DNA from: an uncultured Eubacteriales bacterium
GTDB lineage: Bacteria > Bacillota > Clostridia > TANB77 > CAG-508
Reading direction: 5' to 3'
Length of the DNA stretch: 60,703 bases
Assembly (NCBI GenBank): GCA_949288185.1
Contig: CASEIZ010000032.1
Span: 1-60,703, forward strand
The first letter of the stretch is position 1. Each line of letters begins with the position of its first letter. The position numbers and the translations under genes are program-made. Below the pieces are notes generated by a model. It worked only from the letters and a program-made list of their open reading frames with translations. It ran no database searches and was not told the origin of the DNA. Below, one piece after another: positions 18,301 through 27,485 of this stretch.

Positions 18301-19638
18301 GCTACTGGTGATTATAAACAACATAAAAAAATCTTTACAAAAGATATGAAAAAAGATTATACCATTTTAGTACCACAAATGGCACCAATTCATTTTGAAT
18401 TATTAGAAGCTGCCGTACAATCTAGTGGATATAAAGTGGAATTATTAAGAGAATGTACGCAAAAAACTGTAGAAACTGGATTAAAATATGTGAATAATGA
18501 TGCTTGTTATCCATCTATCTTAGTTACAGGACAGATGATTGAAGCTCTTCAATCTGGTAAATATGACTTAAATAGAACTGCTTTAATTATGTCTCAAACA
18601 GGTGGAGGATGTAGAGCAACCAATTATATTGGATTTATTAGAAAAGCTCTTAAAGATGCAGGATTTGAAAATATACCCGTTATTTCATTTAATATTGTTG
18701 GTATGGAAAAAATGCCTGGATTTAAAATAACGGTACCATTAATTGAACGTTTATTAAAAACGATTCTATATGGTGATTTATTACAAAAAATGTTAACGAA
18801 AAATAGAGCTTATGAGAAGCATAAAGGTGAAACACAAAAATTATTTGATGAATGGATGAAAAAATGTAAAAAATTACTTCAAAAATCATCAAATAAAGAA
18901 TTTAAACAAAGTATTTATGATATTGTCAATGACTTTGAAAAAATAGAATTAGATACCTCTATTGAAAAACCTAGGGTTGGTATTGTTGGAGAAGTTTTAA
19001 TCAAATATCATCCATTTGGAAATAATCATGTTGCTGATTTATTAGAAAAAGAAGGTGCAGAAGTTATTTTACCTGACTTTATGGGCTTTGTTAAATTTAT
19101 GGCTACACACAAAATTACCTTTAACAGTTTATTAAATACAAATAAAACTTCTTCAAAAATTATGAAGGCAGCTATCAAATTAATTGATATTTTAGAAAAA
19201 GATATGAAAATAGCTTTAGCAAATTCTAAAAAAGGCTATTTACCACCTTGTGATATTTGGCACTTAGAAGATAAAGTGAAAGATGTATTATCTATCGGAA
19301 ATCAAACTGGTGAAGGTTGGTTCTTAACAGCTGAAATGATTGAATATATTGAACATGATATTCCAAATATCATCTGTGTACAACCATTTGCTTGTTTACC
19401 AAATCATGTTGTTGGTAAGGGGGTTATTAAAACCATTAGAGAAAAATATCCAGATGCCAATATTTCTCCAGTAGATTATGACCCAGGTGCTAGTGAAACA
19501 AACCAGGCAAACAGAATTAAATTATTAATGACAGTTGCAAAAGATAACTTAAAAACGAAACAAGCTAGAAAAGCAGCAATTGAGAAGGAAAATGAACCAG
19601 AACCACAAACAAACTCTGTTGAAAAAATTGATGCGTAA
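15310..19638 (+). CDS. acyl-CoA dehydratase activase-type protein (double BcrA/BadG ATPase with HgdB-like C-terminus)
   Basis: This giant 1442-residue protein carries two BcrA/BadF-type ATPase domains. The first starts with VGLDVGSTTVKI at residues 7-18 and the second with LGIDAGSTTTKLV near 330. Each has the cluster-ligand region (NGTCAGGTGAF and NEACSSGCGSF) that in HgdC-type activases holds a [4Fe-4S] cluster between subunits. A DUF2229 domain follows (GIPRVLNMYEDYPF near 685), then a dehydratase-subunit-like C-terminal half with several conserved Cys. I use the ATG at 15310, with AAAGGAG 10 bases upstream, over the earlier in-frame start at 15232. Proteins of this form are common in anaerobes. 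The acceptor enzyme is unknown. Confidence 0.9.
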   Translation: MNDILHVGLDVGSTTVKIIVMDSNKNTIYSDYRRHFSDAKKTVCDFLEELLMKYPSSSFTIALTGSGAMSAAKFLGVDFIQEVVSCKRVIEKYFPKTDVVIELGGEDAKIIYFDNSIEQRMNGTCAGGTGAFLDQMASLLHTDTAGLNELAKGYQTIYPIASRCGVFAKTDIQPLINEGAAKEDIAASIFQAVVNQTISGLACGRPIRGNIAFLGGPLSYLPELRKRFIETLHLTDDQIIVPENAHLLVAKGAALDSFNTEVITPNELEKKIENFKQSHDTTTQPLDPLFKDEAEYKAFKKRHDKATVPSKPLENYEGDCFLGIDAGSTTTKLVLIDRDGNLLYSLYGSNEGNPLQSVMDMLRKLYKVLPEKAILRYSGVTGYGEKLIQTALNVDLNEIETIAHYTAAKTFEPDVTSIVDIGGQDMKYIRIKNGSIDNIMLNEACSSGCGSFIETFAKSLNLEISEFVKEALKSRRPVDLGSRCTVFMNSKIKQAQKEGYSVGDISSGLSYSVIKNAIQKVMKVRDVETLGKHIVVQGGTFYNDAVLRAFELIVGKHVVRPNIAGLMGAYGMALLSKEQYEANLDMEYTSTILKENELDNLKIKITHTHCNNCENHCKLTINKFSNGQIHVTGNRCEKGAGVVTKSKNLPNLVQYKYERIFDYTPLEEQYATRGTIGIPRVLNMYEDYPFWFTFLTSLGFRVIISEKSTRKTYEKGMESMPSESVCYPAKLSHGHIESLLEQGIKTIFYPCIPYSRKEYEKADNHYNCPIVISYSEVLKNNVEGLKDPTVKFLNPFLPFDKKNLVKKILELDEFKQYHFTKEELNEAADKAEAEYQKCKEDIRRKGAETVKYIEENHLKGIVLAGRPYHVDPEINHGIDTLITSLGLCVLTEDSISNQTEVKRPIRVVDQWVYHARLYAAADFVGKHDSLELVQLNSFGCGVDAVTTDQVEEILSSYDKMYTLIKIDEVNNLGAVRIRIRSLLASMNKREKEKRENTATGDYKQHKKIFTKDMKKDYTILVPQMAPIHFELLEAAVQSSGYKVELLRECTQKTVETGLKYVNNDACYPSILVTGQMIEALQSGKYDLNRTALIMSQTGGGCRATNYIGFIRKALKDAGFENIPVISFNIVGMEKMPGFKITVPLIERLLKTILYGDLLQKMLTKNRAYEKHKGETQKLFDEWMKKCKKLLQKSSNKEFKQSIYDIVNDFEKIELDTSIEKPRVGIVGEVLIKYHPFGNNHVADLLEKEGAEVILPDFMGFVKFMATHKITFNSLLNTNKTSSKIMKAAIKLIDILEKDMKIALANSKKGYLPPCDIWHLEDKVKDVLSIGNQTGEGWFLTAEMIEYIEHDIPNIICVQPFACLPNHVVGKGVIKTIREKYPDANISPVDYDPGASETNQANRIKLLMTVAKDNLKTKQARKAAIEKENEPEPQTNSVEKIDA

Positions 19639-19712
19639 AATTTGACGTATTTTCAAAATTATTGTATACTATGTATAGGAAGAAATTTTAACTAGATCTT
19701 TCATATAAAATC

Positions 19713-19748
19713 AAAAAATAGAGGAATCTGCAACTTCCTCTATTTTTT
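19713..19748. terminator. bidirectional terminator between convergent genes
   Basis: AAAAAATAGAGGA (19713-19725) pairs with TCCTCTATTTTTT (19736-19748). T-runs lie on both sides, so it can serve both the activase gene and the leftward patatin fragment, whose last codons it overlaps. Confidence 0.75.
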
Positions 19749-20258
19749 CTCCTTTATTTCTTTTATTTGCTTTTTTGCCGTTTCATATCCAATCTCATAT
19801 AACTCATCTATTTTATCCATATCTAATAACCCTATTTTTTCCGTATGGATTTCTAATAAATAATCTGTCCCATCCCATTCATAATTTGATAATTCATTGC
19901 TCAATAAACCAATCGATCTTGCTGCAACATCAATAATATTCATACAACATTCCTTGTCAAATTTTTCCTTAAATACCACACTAATAACTTTATCTGTTCC
20001 TATCTCTTTCAATTCTTTCCATGGTGTGTTTTCTCGAATTCCTCCATCTATTAAGCTTGTATGATTAAATTCATAAGGTGAAAATACCACTGGAAAACTA
20101 CAACTTGCTCTTACTGCCTTTCCTATATTAATATGATTTATAAAAATCGTATTTGATAAATCCCTTCTTTCATTTTTATAAGAGGTAAAACAAGTAACTT
20201 TCCCATTATACATAAGAAAAATTGACGCACGAACATTTTTATAAATTTTTCTGTGCAA
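19740..20258 (-). pseudogene. N-terminally truncated patatin-like phospholipase
   Basis: The 172-residue frame holds only the C-terminal half of a patatin-fold lipid hydrolase. ASCSFPVVFSPYEF near residues 56-69 and the catalytic-Asp motif LIDGGIREN near 74-82 are clear. The glycine-rich oxyanion loop and GxSxG nucleophile are missing. The only start is a TTG at 20258 with no ribosome site, and the frame is closed by a TGA 13-15 bases further upstream. The membrane-protein gene at 20261 abuts it directly, which suggests a deletion or replacement. Without the Ser nucleophile it cannot be an active lipase. Confidence 0.7.
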
Positions 20259-20260
20259 TG

Positions 20261-20635
20261 TTATTTTTCTTCACTATATATCATAGAATACTTCCAAAAT
20301 CTTAATTTATTTTTTGGTAATATAAATGCATAGATTCTTTTTCTAATATATCCTACAATATAAGCTAGACTGCTTAATATACATGCTAAAAACATACCAT
20401 AAAATTCAACAGTTTCTTCATTAATTAATATACTATATATAAAATTATGAACACCATAGCAAAAGACACCTACAGCCAAAAGAAAAGTAAAAGAATTCAT
20501 TAATACTAGTAAAATATTTTCCTTATAAAAAATATCAATTTTATTTTTATTCATTGCTTTTACTTCTATATATACACAAGTAAAATATAAAATCATTGCT
20601 AGCATCACTAATAAGAAATTCTCTGATTTATTCAT
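20261..20635 (-). CDS. small polytopic membrane protein of unknown function
   Basis: This 124-residue protein has four hydrophobic segments separated by short charged loops. I use the ATG at 20635, which has GGGTGA just upstream. The longer frame from 20680 adds a segment without a site. The stop codon lies two bases from the start of the truncated patatin frame. I recognise no family, and its composition is like that of the neighbours. It is divergent from the DUF2207-like gene. Confidence 0.6.
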   Translation of the reverse strand: MNKSENFLLVMLAMILYFTCVYIEVKAMNKNKIDIFYKENILLVLMNSFTFLLAVGVFCYGVHNFIYSILINEETVEFYGMFLACILSSLAYIVGYIRKRIYAFILPKNKLRFWKYSMIYSEEK

Positions 20636-20711
20636 AAAAATCACCCAATAAATTATATAATAAGTTGAAAAAAATTTCAATATATGCTATACTTCTTTTG
20701 GTGATTGAAAT

Positions 20712-21683
20712 TTGTTAATATTATATGGAATTATTTTATGTTTAATTATATATATTATTTATTTAATAGTTAAATATTCTGGAACAGAAAAATCAGAATA
20801 TAATTTACAATATTTTAGAAATAAAGAACACATTAAATATCCAGCACTAATTGTTGGATATTTAGATAATAAAACTATCAAAGTTGAACATTTTATTGCA
20901 ACTGTATTAGATTTTGTTTGCAAAAAATATATTGATGTAACAAAATCTAGAGATGGATCTGATTATATATTTACTATTAAAAAAAATATTAAAGCATCAA
21001 ATATTGAATATGAAGCTTTAAAAATATTTTTTAATAATGAATATTTAGAAGTAGGAAGTAAACAAAGTTTAAACCAATTTAAGAAAATAATAAAAAATGA
21101 AAAGTTGTTTGGATTTTATGGACATATTAAAAAACTATTTAATTCTGAAATAAGAGAATATTTTGATACTAATCAAGAAGTTAAAAAAATTACTGGAAAT
21201 AGAAATAAAAAAAATATACTTTTGTGCTATTTTTTATTTTTAATAACCTTTTCTATATTATTTGCCAATGATACAAGTTATATAAATATGATTCAAAATA
21301 TCTTACCTTTTATCTGCTTTAGCACAATTGCATTTATTTTATTTATGTTAGTTGTAAGCGTGGTAAAATTATCATTATTGGGTATCTGTTCTTGGGTTCC
21401 TTCAATCATACTAACTTCACTTTTTCTTTTTATACAATTCACTCTATATATACAATTGGGGTGGACTCCTGTTGTAACATTAATACTTATGGCTATTATC
21501 ATTATATTTGATGATATGTTACAAAGGAAAAAGACAAATCTTGCAAATGCTTGTGAAATGATAAAGGGTCTAAAAAAATATATTATCGATTACAGTAATA
21601 TTAATGAATATGACATATATAATATTTATTTATGGGATGAGTATTATGTATATGCAGTTGCCTTAAACATAAAACACATATAA
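20712..21683 (+). CDS. DUF2207-like membrane protein
   Basis: This 323-residue protein has an N-terminal anchor (residues 2-20), then a soluble region with the pattern YPALIVGYLDNKTIKVEHF and FVCKKYIDVTKSRDGSDYIF, typical of the C-terminal cytoplasmic part of DUF2207 proteins, and a cluster of three to four membrane segments from about 165 to 265. The long extracellular beta domain of typical DUF2207 proteins is absent. The start is a TTG at 20712, with GGTGA about 8 bases upstream. Function unknown. Confidence 0.7.
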   Translation: MLILYGIILCLIIYIIYLIVKYSGTEKSEYNLQYFRNKEHIKYPALIVGYLDNKTIKVEHFIATVLDFVCKKYIDVTKSRDGSDYIFTIKKNIKASNIEYEALKIFFNNEYLEVGSKQSLNQFKKIIKNEKLFGFYGHIKKLFNSEIREYFDTNQEVKKITGNRNKKNILLCYFLFLITFSILFANDTSYINMIQNILPFICFSTIAFILFMLVVSVVKLSLLGICSWVPSIILTSLFLFIQFTLYIQLGWTPVVTLILMAIIIIFDDMLQRKKTNLANACEMIKGLKKYIIDYSNINEYDIYNIYLWDEYYVYAVALNIKHI

Positions 21684-21774
21684 AATAAATAAACACTATT
21701 AAAACCTTAATGCTTTGTACTAGAATATCGCTTCGCTCTAACAATTGCAGATTTTGCCTGAAAGGAAAATTACG

Positions 21775-22488
21775 ATGGATAAAAATTATTATGAAATATT
21801 AGAAGTAGACAGAAATGCTTCACCTGAAATAATTGAAAAAGCCTATAAAACTTTAGCAAAAAAATATCATCCTGATTTGCAAGATGATATTCATAAAAAA
21901 GAATCTGAAGAAGTTTTTAAAGTTATTAATGAAGCTTATCAAACTTTATCAGATCCCGAACAGAGAGCTTTATATAATCAAAAAATAGAAAATACTATTG
22001 TTTCTCAAGATAAATATGATGAGATGTCTAGACAAAATGAAGTTTTAAAAAACAAATTAAATCATTTACAACAACATATGTATCATGAAAATAATACAAC
22101 ACCTAATCAAACATATTCGCAAAATATAAATCCTGTCAACAATACCAATAATCATACAAATCACAATGATCATTCTTCTAATACACAAGAAACGTATCAA
22201 AATATTCAAGCTGAACAATATAGAAAAAATTTAGAATATGAGAAACAAGTCAATCAAGCAAGACAACAAGCATATCATGATGCCTATATTCAAGATTTAA
22301 AAAATAGAGGATATAAAATTCGATATAAAAAAACCTTTTCTGATCGTATAAAAGATTTTATTGCTCTTCTTATTTTTATTGGAATTTTATTGTTATTATG
22401 GCAGTTACCTTTTGTTAGAAATTTCTTTTTGGATATTTATAATAATAATCCTTTAATTCAAGTTTTTGTTAATCTATTTAAAAAATGA
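21775..22488 (+). CDS. membrane-anchored DnaJ-domain protein
   Basis: This 237-residue protein opens with a complete J-domain (residues 3-70), including [12 protein letters not shown] and the HPD motif near 31-33 that stimulates DnaK ATPase. A Gln/Asn/His-rich low-complexity linker (about 85-165) follows, and one membrane segment near 200-222. There is no zinc-finger or CTD, so it is a type III J-protein that would recruit DnaK to the membrane. The ATG at 21775 has GAAAGGAAAA upstream and is preferred over 21745. It is convergent with the secretion cluster, and a partnership with it is possible but not shown. Confidence 0.85.
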   Translation: MDKNYYEILEVDRNASPEIIEKAYKTLAKKYHPDLQDDIHKKESEEVFKVINEAYQTLSDPEQRALYNQKIENTIVSQDKYDEMSRQNEVLKNKLNHLQQHMYHENNTTPNQTYSQNINPVNNTNNHTNHNDHSSNTQETYQNIQAEQYRKNLEYEKQVNQARQQAYHDAYIQDLKNRGYKIRYKKTFSDRIKDFIALLIFIGILLLLWQLPFVRNFFLDIYNNNPLIQVFVNLFKK

Positions 22489-22526
22489 TTTAGTAAATGC
22501 TAAAAAGCAAATACTAAATCATTTTT
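22481..22526. terminator. bidirectional terminator between dnaJ-like gene and secretion cluster
   Basis: AAAAATGATTTAGTA (22481-22495) pairs with TACTAAATCATTTTT (22512-22526) around a 16-nt loop, with A and T runs on the flanks. It marks the end of the leftward secretion-like operon. Confidence 0.8.
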
Positions 22527-22531
22527 TAATT

Positions 22532-23866
22532 TTATTCAATTACTTCAAATGACATAACAAAATTATAATCGTCTTGTAATTGCATAATAATTGTATTTTC
22601 AATTTTCTCATCTGTTTCCCCTGTAATATCTGTTAAAATAATATATTGTGTATATATCTGATTTGTTTGTGTAATTTCTCCCACTTGTAATTGATAATGT
22701 AATGGAAAATGTTCTCTCATATATTGTTCAAAATTTTCTTCTGAACCAAAATTGTTATTCCTAAATGTTTCATCTAAGTATTTATATGCTGTATGATAAT
22801 CTCTATTATTTATCATGTCTATCCATTTATCAATATTCATTCTTACTTTGTATTGTTCATTTGAAGAATCATATGTTTCTTTAAAATTATCAGGCATTAT
22901 GGTATAATTATCCAACCTAACCTTATATACCATTGTTTCCGTTTCATAAAATTCATATGTATTTTGAAATTGATCCAAAATTACATATTTCTTTGAGTTA
23001 TCATCAAATTCAACTAAATATTGTGAAGGTACTATCTCATTCAGTTCTTCCTTGTTGTTATTTACAAACTCCATTAATTCTCCTAATTCTCCAAAACGTT
23101 TTTTCTTATATTCATCATCAAGATAATTTTCATATGCTATTTCAGTATGATTAATTAATATATTCATAAAATAGCTCATATATTTCCTTATTAATTCTTC
23201 AGTTGATATAGTTTTAATAGAAAATTTATTATATATATGATTTTCTATTTTTAAATTTGTATCTACTACTTGAATATCATCTATACTTTCTATATTACCT
23301 TTAACAGGTTCTATAGAAAAGGTAAAATTATCTTGGTCAATCCTAATAATGTAATATTTTTTTTCTAATTGATTTACTTCCATATTTTCAATATACACAC
23401 TTGCAATATATATTGTTCCATCAGCCTCATATCTAACTCTTAACTCTATAGGAATCACTTTATATCCATAGTTCATTAATGGTATATATTCATAAAAATT
23501 GTTTTCATTTATATTATTTTCCATTACATATGTTTTATCTAACATATTTTGAAGTATTACTTGTTTCAAACTATCCTCATCTTCAATTTCATAGTGATTA
23601 ATATATTCCATATTTTCTATGTCAAACTCTAAAATTTCAAAATATGTATCTAATGACTCCATTACTGAAAAGAATACATTAGGATCATTTAGTATTTGAA
23701 ATCCATTATCATTTTCTTCATATTGCAAACCAGAATCAAATTGTTCAATTTCCTCTTGTATATTATCTTCCACAGAAGATTTCTTTACAATTATACTCAT
23801 AATTATAATAATTACTATCAATATACTCACTAAAATAATTAATTTTTTGATATTATTACTATTCAT
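22532..23866 (-). CDS. anchored extracellular protein of the secretion cluster (possible VirB8/TcpC-like role)
   Basis: This 444-residue protein has one N-terminal membrane segment at about residues 8-27, then an acidic stretch and about 380 residues outside the membrane. The last 150 residues (WIDMINNRDYHTAYKYLDETFRNNNF and following) have the helix-helix-beta pattern of NTF2-like domains, the fold of VirB8 and TcpC. A second, weaker copy of that pattern lies near residues 225-310. It is the last gene of the operon and follows the peptidoglycan hydrolase by 11 bases. The VirB8-like role is inference from anchor, fold pattern and context, because VirB8 homologues show little sequence identity. 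Confidence 0.65.
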   Translation of the reverse strand: MNSNNIKKLIILVSILIVIIIIMSIIVKKSSVEDNIQEEIEQFDSGLQYEENDNGFQILNDPNVFFSVMESLDTYFEILEFDIENMEYINHYEIEDEDSLKQVILQNMLDKTYVMENNINENNFYEYIPLMNYGYKVIPIELRVRYEADGTIYIASVYIENMEVNQLEKKYYIIRIDQDNFTFSIEPVKGNIESIDDIQVVDTNLKIENHIYNKFSIKTISTEELIRKYMSYFMNILINHTEIAYENYLDDEYKKKRFGELGELMEFVNNNKEELNEIVPSQYLVEFDDNSKKYVILDQFQNTYEFYETETMVYKVRLDNYTIMPDNFKETYDSSNEQYKVRMNIDKWIDMINNRDYHTAYKYLDETFRNNNFGSEENFEQYMREHFPLHYQLQVGEITQTNQIYTQYIILTDITGETDEKIENTIIMQLQDDYNFVMSFEVIE

Positions 23867-23877
23867 ATAAACTTCTC

Positions 23878-26800
23878 CTAATTAAATCTAAAAATATGTG
23901 TAAAACTTGACAATGCTCCTGAAGAAATCTTAACAACATCTCCCGTATGAGGAGCATGAATATATTCATCATTTCCCAAGTAAATTCCTATATGTTCATT
24001 TCTCCAAACAATATCTCCTGGCTGAGCTTCTTCTTTAGAAACCTCATTTGCTGATCCAATATATTGCGTATAATTATATGTTGTTCTTGGTAAAGAAATT
24101 CCTGCTTCTGCAAATACATATTGTACAAACCCTGAACAATCGAATCCAGAAGGAGTTGTTCCTCCCCATAAATATGGTACTCCTAAATATTTTTTGGCAA
24201 TTTCAACAATTTGCGAATTTCCTCCCGTCCCCAATGATCCATAGCTTCCAAATATAGTATTCCATACATCTACTTTTTCTTGAACTTGATATGCTGTATA
24301 TTGTCCTTGCTCCCATACAGTCGTTTCAGTTCCATCAGCATGTTCTGGACCACCATTTAAACACTTTTCTACAAATTCTTCGTGTGTAGAATAAATTGCT
24401 GTAACTCCAGCTACAGCTGGATCCATATAATAATATCCACCTGAACCAGAGCCTGAATATGCCCATCCATGTTTACCTAAATATGAGTATAGAGACTGCA
24501 TTCCTGAAAGTGTTCCTGGTTGTCCATAACCTAAAGGACTACATCCTGCTGCTTGACGCTCTTCTGCAAGTGCACTTATTTGGGATGCATAGCTAGCATC
24601 TGTTTCATATGATTTAACCACACTAGCATATCCAGCAATTCCATCAGCTAAACTTGCAAATCCACTTCCTGATGAAGAACCATTATATACTGCTATTCCC
24701 CAATAGTTATATGCTCCTCCACCGGCTATATATTGTTGCTCTGTTTGTGCGGTAACTACTATTAGTTCTGGATTTATTCCATTTTCTACTGAAACATCAT
24801 AAATTAATGCAGCATTAGCTTTAAAATTTGTCTCATAACTACTATTATATGAATATGCCTCCATTGCAGCTATAAAATCCTCACGTGATAGCACTGGTGT
24901 ATACAGAGGAATTTGTCCAACTGATGACATTGAATTAAAATTTTTCAATGAATATATTTCAAAATCAAATGTTGTTACTCCATAATTTGTATTAGAAGCC
25001 AAGAACATTAGATATTTTGTTAAATCTAGTAAGTTAGCTGTTTTTTCATTATTTTTAACAATTTTAAAGAAGAATCCTTCTCTCATTCGCCTATTCATGC
25101 CTTCTTCTATATACAAATCTACATATTTATTTGTCATTGGATCTGTTGTCATATCTCCACCAGAATCATATGTATTTGACAAAGTATTAATGGTTGTAAA
25201 TGTTTGATGTGTTTCTCTATAAGTATATCCTATATCATTTCCATTTTTATCCTTTACCCCTGTACTTCTAAAAGCTGTCTTAACAACTTCTTCGTTTCCT
25301 GCTGTTGTTTTTCCTTTATTATAAGTAACTTTTCCTGGAACATTTGCTATAATTTCATCTTGGTCCCCCATATTTAACACTTTTTCACTAAAACTATTTT
25401 CCTTGTAAGTTTTTACACACCAAGTTTCTATATATGTAATATCTGTTTTGGTACTACAAGTTTCCATTATGGTTTCTGTATGTTTAGACTCATCTGTTTC
25501 CCAATCATGAGCTAATCCTTTCGCACTTCCTATATGTTCTGTTGTTTCTACTTTTACTTTTGTATCTGTTATTGTTTGTGTTGTGGTTATATTATCTTGC
25601 AATGTAATAACAATTTCACTATCTAATACAATATCGGCTAGTTTTTCAGAAAAATCTCTATAATCTGTATCGATATAATAATATAATAAATATTCAAATG
25701 GCATATGATACTGTTGCAATGATGTTCTAAAATCTCTTGGTGCATTTTCCTTTATGTTAATACTTCCATCTATATTTTGAGACCAAGTAAGTGTCACTAA
25801 TTTGTTATCTTCATTTAATGTAAAATATTTGGTTGCTTCTTTTACATTTCCACTGTTTTTCATTTCTTCTAATTCATCTGGAGACAAATATTTCATATTC
25901 ACAATTCTAGATTCAATACTAGTTGTAATTTCCGTTGTTCCATCTGCTGTAGCTGTTAAACCTGAATGGTCACTTTCTAAATATGTTTTTATACCTTCAA
26001 CAATACCTTGTGCATATTTTTCTACTCCTCCATTTCGAATCACATCTGCATCTACATTTCCTGTTAAAAAGCCTCCTTCTGTTACAACAGACGGAAATCC
26101 ACTATGTGCATAACTTTCTATAATACCTAAATTTTTTACCTTCGTTTTTTCTGTATCTGGTCCAGATCCTCTGTTAGTCAATCCCATTGCTGAAGAAATA
26201 CTATCTGTTAAAATGTCTGCTAATTGTTCTGAATACTCATCTTGTGGTTTATAAATAACTTCTACACCATTTCCATCTGCGCTATCTGCTGCATTAAAGT
26301 GAATTTGTATACATAAATCTGGATCTGCTTCTCTCGCTAACTTTGTCCTATCTTCTTTTTTTATCCCTCCTGGGTTAGAAGATGTACTTCCTGTTTGTAC
26401 AACTGTAACATTTTCATATTTTTCATTAATTAATTCCTCTACCTTTTCTGCTACTTGAATTGTTAACTCTTCTTCTATTAAATCTCCATTTCTTGCACCT
26501 TTATCATCTGTATTATTATGTCCTGCTGCAATCGCAACTCTAAATTCTTCATTTTCTTTTCCTACAATTTCTTTTTCCCTAGAATTTTCTGGTGCTCTGG
26601 AACTTACTTGTACATTTTGTCGTGTTGCTGTTTCATCAGATTCATCATCTTCTTCTGGATTTGATGAACGAATATTAATATTTTTTGATTGTATATATCC
26701 TGTAATATCTCCGCTTTTTACCTCTACATAAAAAGTCACAATATCATTTAGTTTATCTTCTACTTTTTCATATTTCCCTGTATATGTTACTGTATCTGTA

Positions 26801-27462
26801 CTACGAATAATGACATATTTAGAATCTTTTTCTCTTTTTATCCATACATTATCTTCTTCATCATATACATAGGAATCATTATATAAAACTAAATTTTTTC
26901 CTGCTTCCCAACTTTGAATTTCTTCTTCTCTTGGTGTTAGAGAGACATCTGTATAAGAACTCTCTGGCTCTAATAAAGTAGTTTCTCCTTGACCTGTATT
27001 TGTCATTTCTCCTACTTCTTTGTTTGGTGTTACTCTTTTAATATCAATTGCTCCTTGGAATCCACCTTCTCCTTCTGGTATGTCTCCTCCTAAATTAGGA
27101 AATTTTGTAACCACTTCTGCCTGAATTAATTTCTTCAAAAACTCTATGTCAGTTGGTACATTGTTTAAGTCTTTAACTAAGTTTGTTAATTTTGCATCTA
27201 TATCATCTACAAAATCTAGATAATATCCTGTGTCCTTATTTCCTTTTATTTGAATTAGTTCTGACACATCTTCTATTTCTAAACCTTCATAAATTTTTGT
27301 GGGAGTACTTTCGGCAGTAAGCGTTTCATATAAATCAGCAAGAAAGCTAGCTGCTGATACTATAATCGTTAATAGGGCAACTACTTTTATAGCAACAGGA
27401 AGTGCTACTATAAAAGCCCCTACTTTTTTTATCGTTCCTTTTATCTTTCTAAATACTCCCAT
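23878..27462 (-). CDS. three-domain peptidoglycan hydrolase of the secretion cluster (amidase, glucosaminidase-like, NlpC/P60)
   Basis: This 1194-residue membrane-anchored protein (hydrophobic at about 17-45) is the cell-wall-opening enzyme expected in a Gram-positive secretion system. At about 308-495 an Amidase_3 domain has VAIAAGHNN and CIQIHFNAADS, which hold zinc-ligand His residues. A middle region of about 400 residues has no family I recognise. At about 895-1040 a glucosaminidase/lysozyme-like domain carries NPELIVVTAQTEQQY and NYWGIAVYN. At about 1085-1194 NlpC/P60 has FDCSGFVQY with the catalytic Cys and EHIGIYLG with the His. Three bonds of the wall could thus be cut by one chain. 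Most VirB1-like proteins carry one or two such domains. Confidence 0.88.
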   Translation of the reverse strand: MGVFRKIKGTIKKVGAFIVALPVAIKVVALLTIIVSAASFLADLYETLTAESTPTKIYEGLEIEDVSELIQIKGNKDTGYYLDFVDDIDAKLTNLVKDLNNVPTDIEFLKKLIQAEVVTKFPNLGGDIPEGEGGFQGAIDIKRVTPNKEVGEMTNTGQGETTLLEPESSYTDVSLTPREEEIQSWEAGKNLVLYNDSYVYDEEDNVWIKREKDSKYVIIRSTDTVTYTGKYEKVEDKLNDIVTFYVEVKSGDITGYIQSKNINIRSSNPEEDDESDETATRQNVQVSSRAPENSREKEIVGKENEEFRVAIAAGHNNTDDKGARNGDLIEEELTIQVAEKVEELINEKYENVTVVQTGSTSSNPGGIKKEDRTKLAREADPDLCIQIHFNAADSADGNGVEVIYKPQDEYSEQLADILTDSISSAMGLTNRGSGPDTEKTKVKNLGIIESYAHSGFPSVVTEGGFLTGNVDADVIRNGGVEKYAQGIVEGIKTYLESDHSGLTATADGTTEITTSIESRIVNMKYLSPDELEEMKNSGNVKEATKYFTLNEDNKLVTLTWSQNIDGSINIKENAPRDFRTSLQQYHMPFEYLLYYYIDTDYRDFSEKLADIVLDSEIVITLQDNITTTQTITDTKVKVETTEHIGSAKGLAHDWETDESKHTETIMETCSTKTDITYIETWCVKTYKENSFSEKVLNMGDQDEIIANVPGKVTYNKGKTTAGNEEVVKTAFRSTGVKDKNGNDIGYTYRETHQTFTTINTLSNTYDSGGDMTTDPMTNKYVDLYIEEGMNRRMREGFFFKIVKNNEKTANLLDLTKYLMFLASNTNYGVTTFDFEIYSLKNFNSMSSVGQIPLYTPVLSREDFIAAMEAYSYNSSYETNFKANAALIYDVSVENGINPELIVVTAQTEQQYIAGGGAYNYWGIAVYNGSSSGSGFASLADGIAGYASVVKSYETDASYASQISALAEERQAAGCSPLGYGQPGTLSGMQSLYSYLGKHGWAYSGSGSGGYYYMDPAVAGVTAIYSTHEEFVEKCLNGGPEHADGTETTVWEQGQYTAYQVQEKVDVWNTIFGSYGSLGTGGNSQIVEIAKKYLGVPYLWGGTTPSGFDCSGFVQYVFAEAGISLPRTTYNYTQYIGSANEVSKEEAQPGDIVWRNEHIGIYLGNDEYIHAPHTGDVVKISSGALSSFTHIFRFN

Positions 27463-27485
27463 TTTATCACCTCTTTTTATTACTT

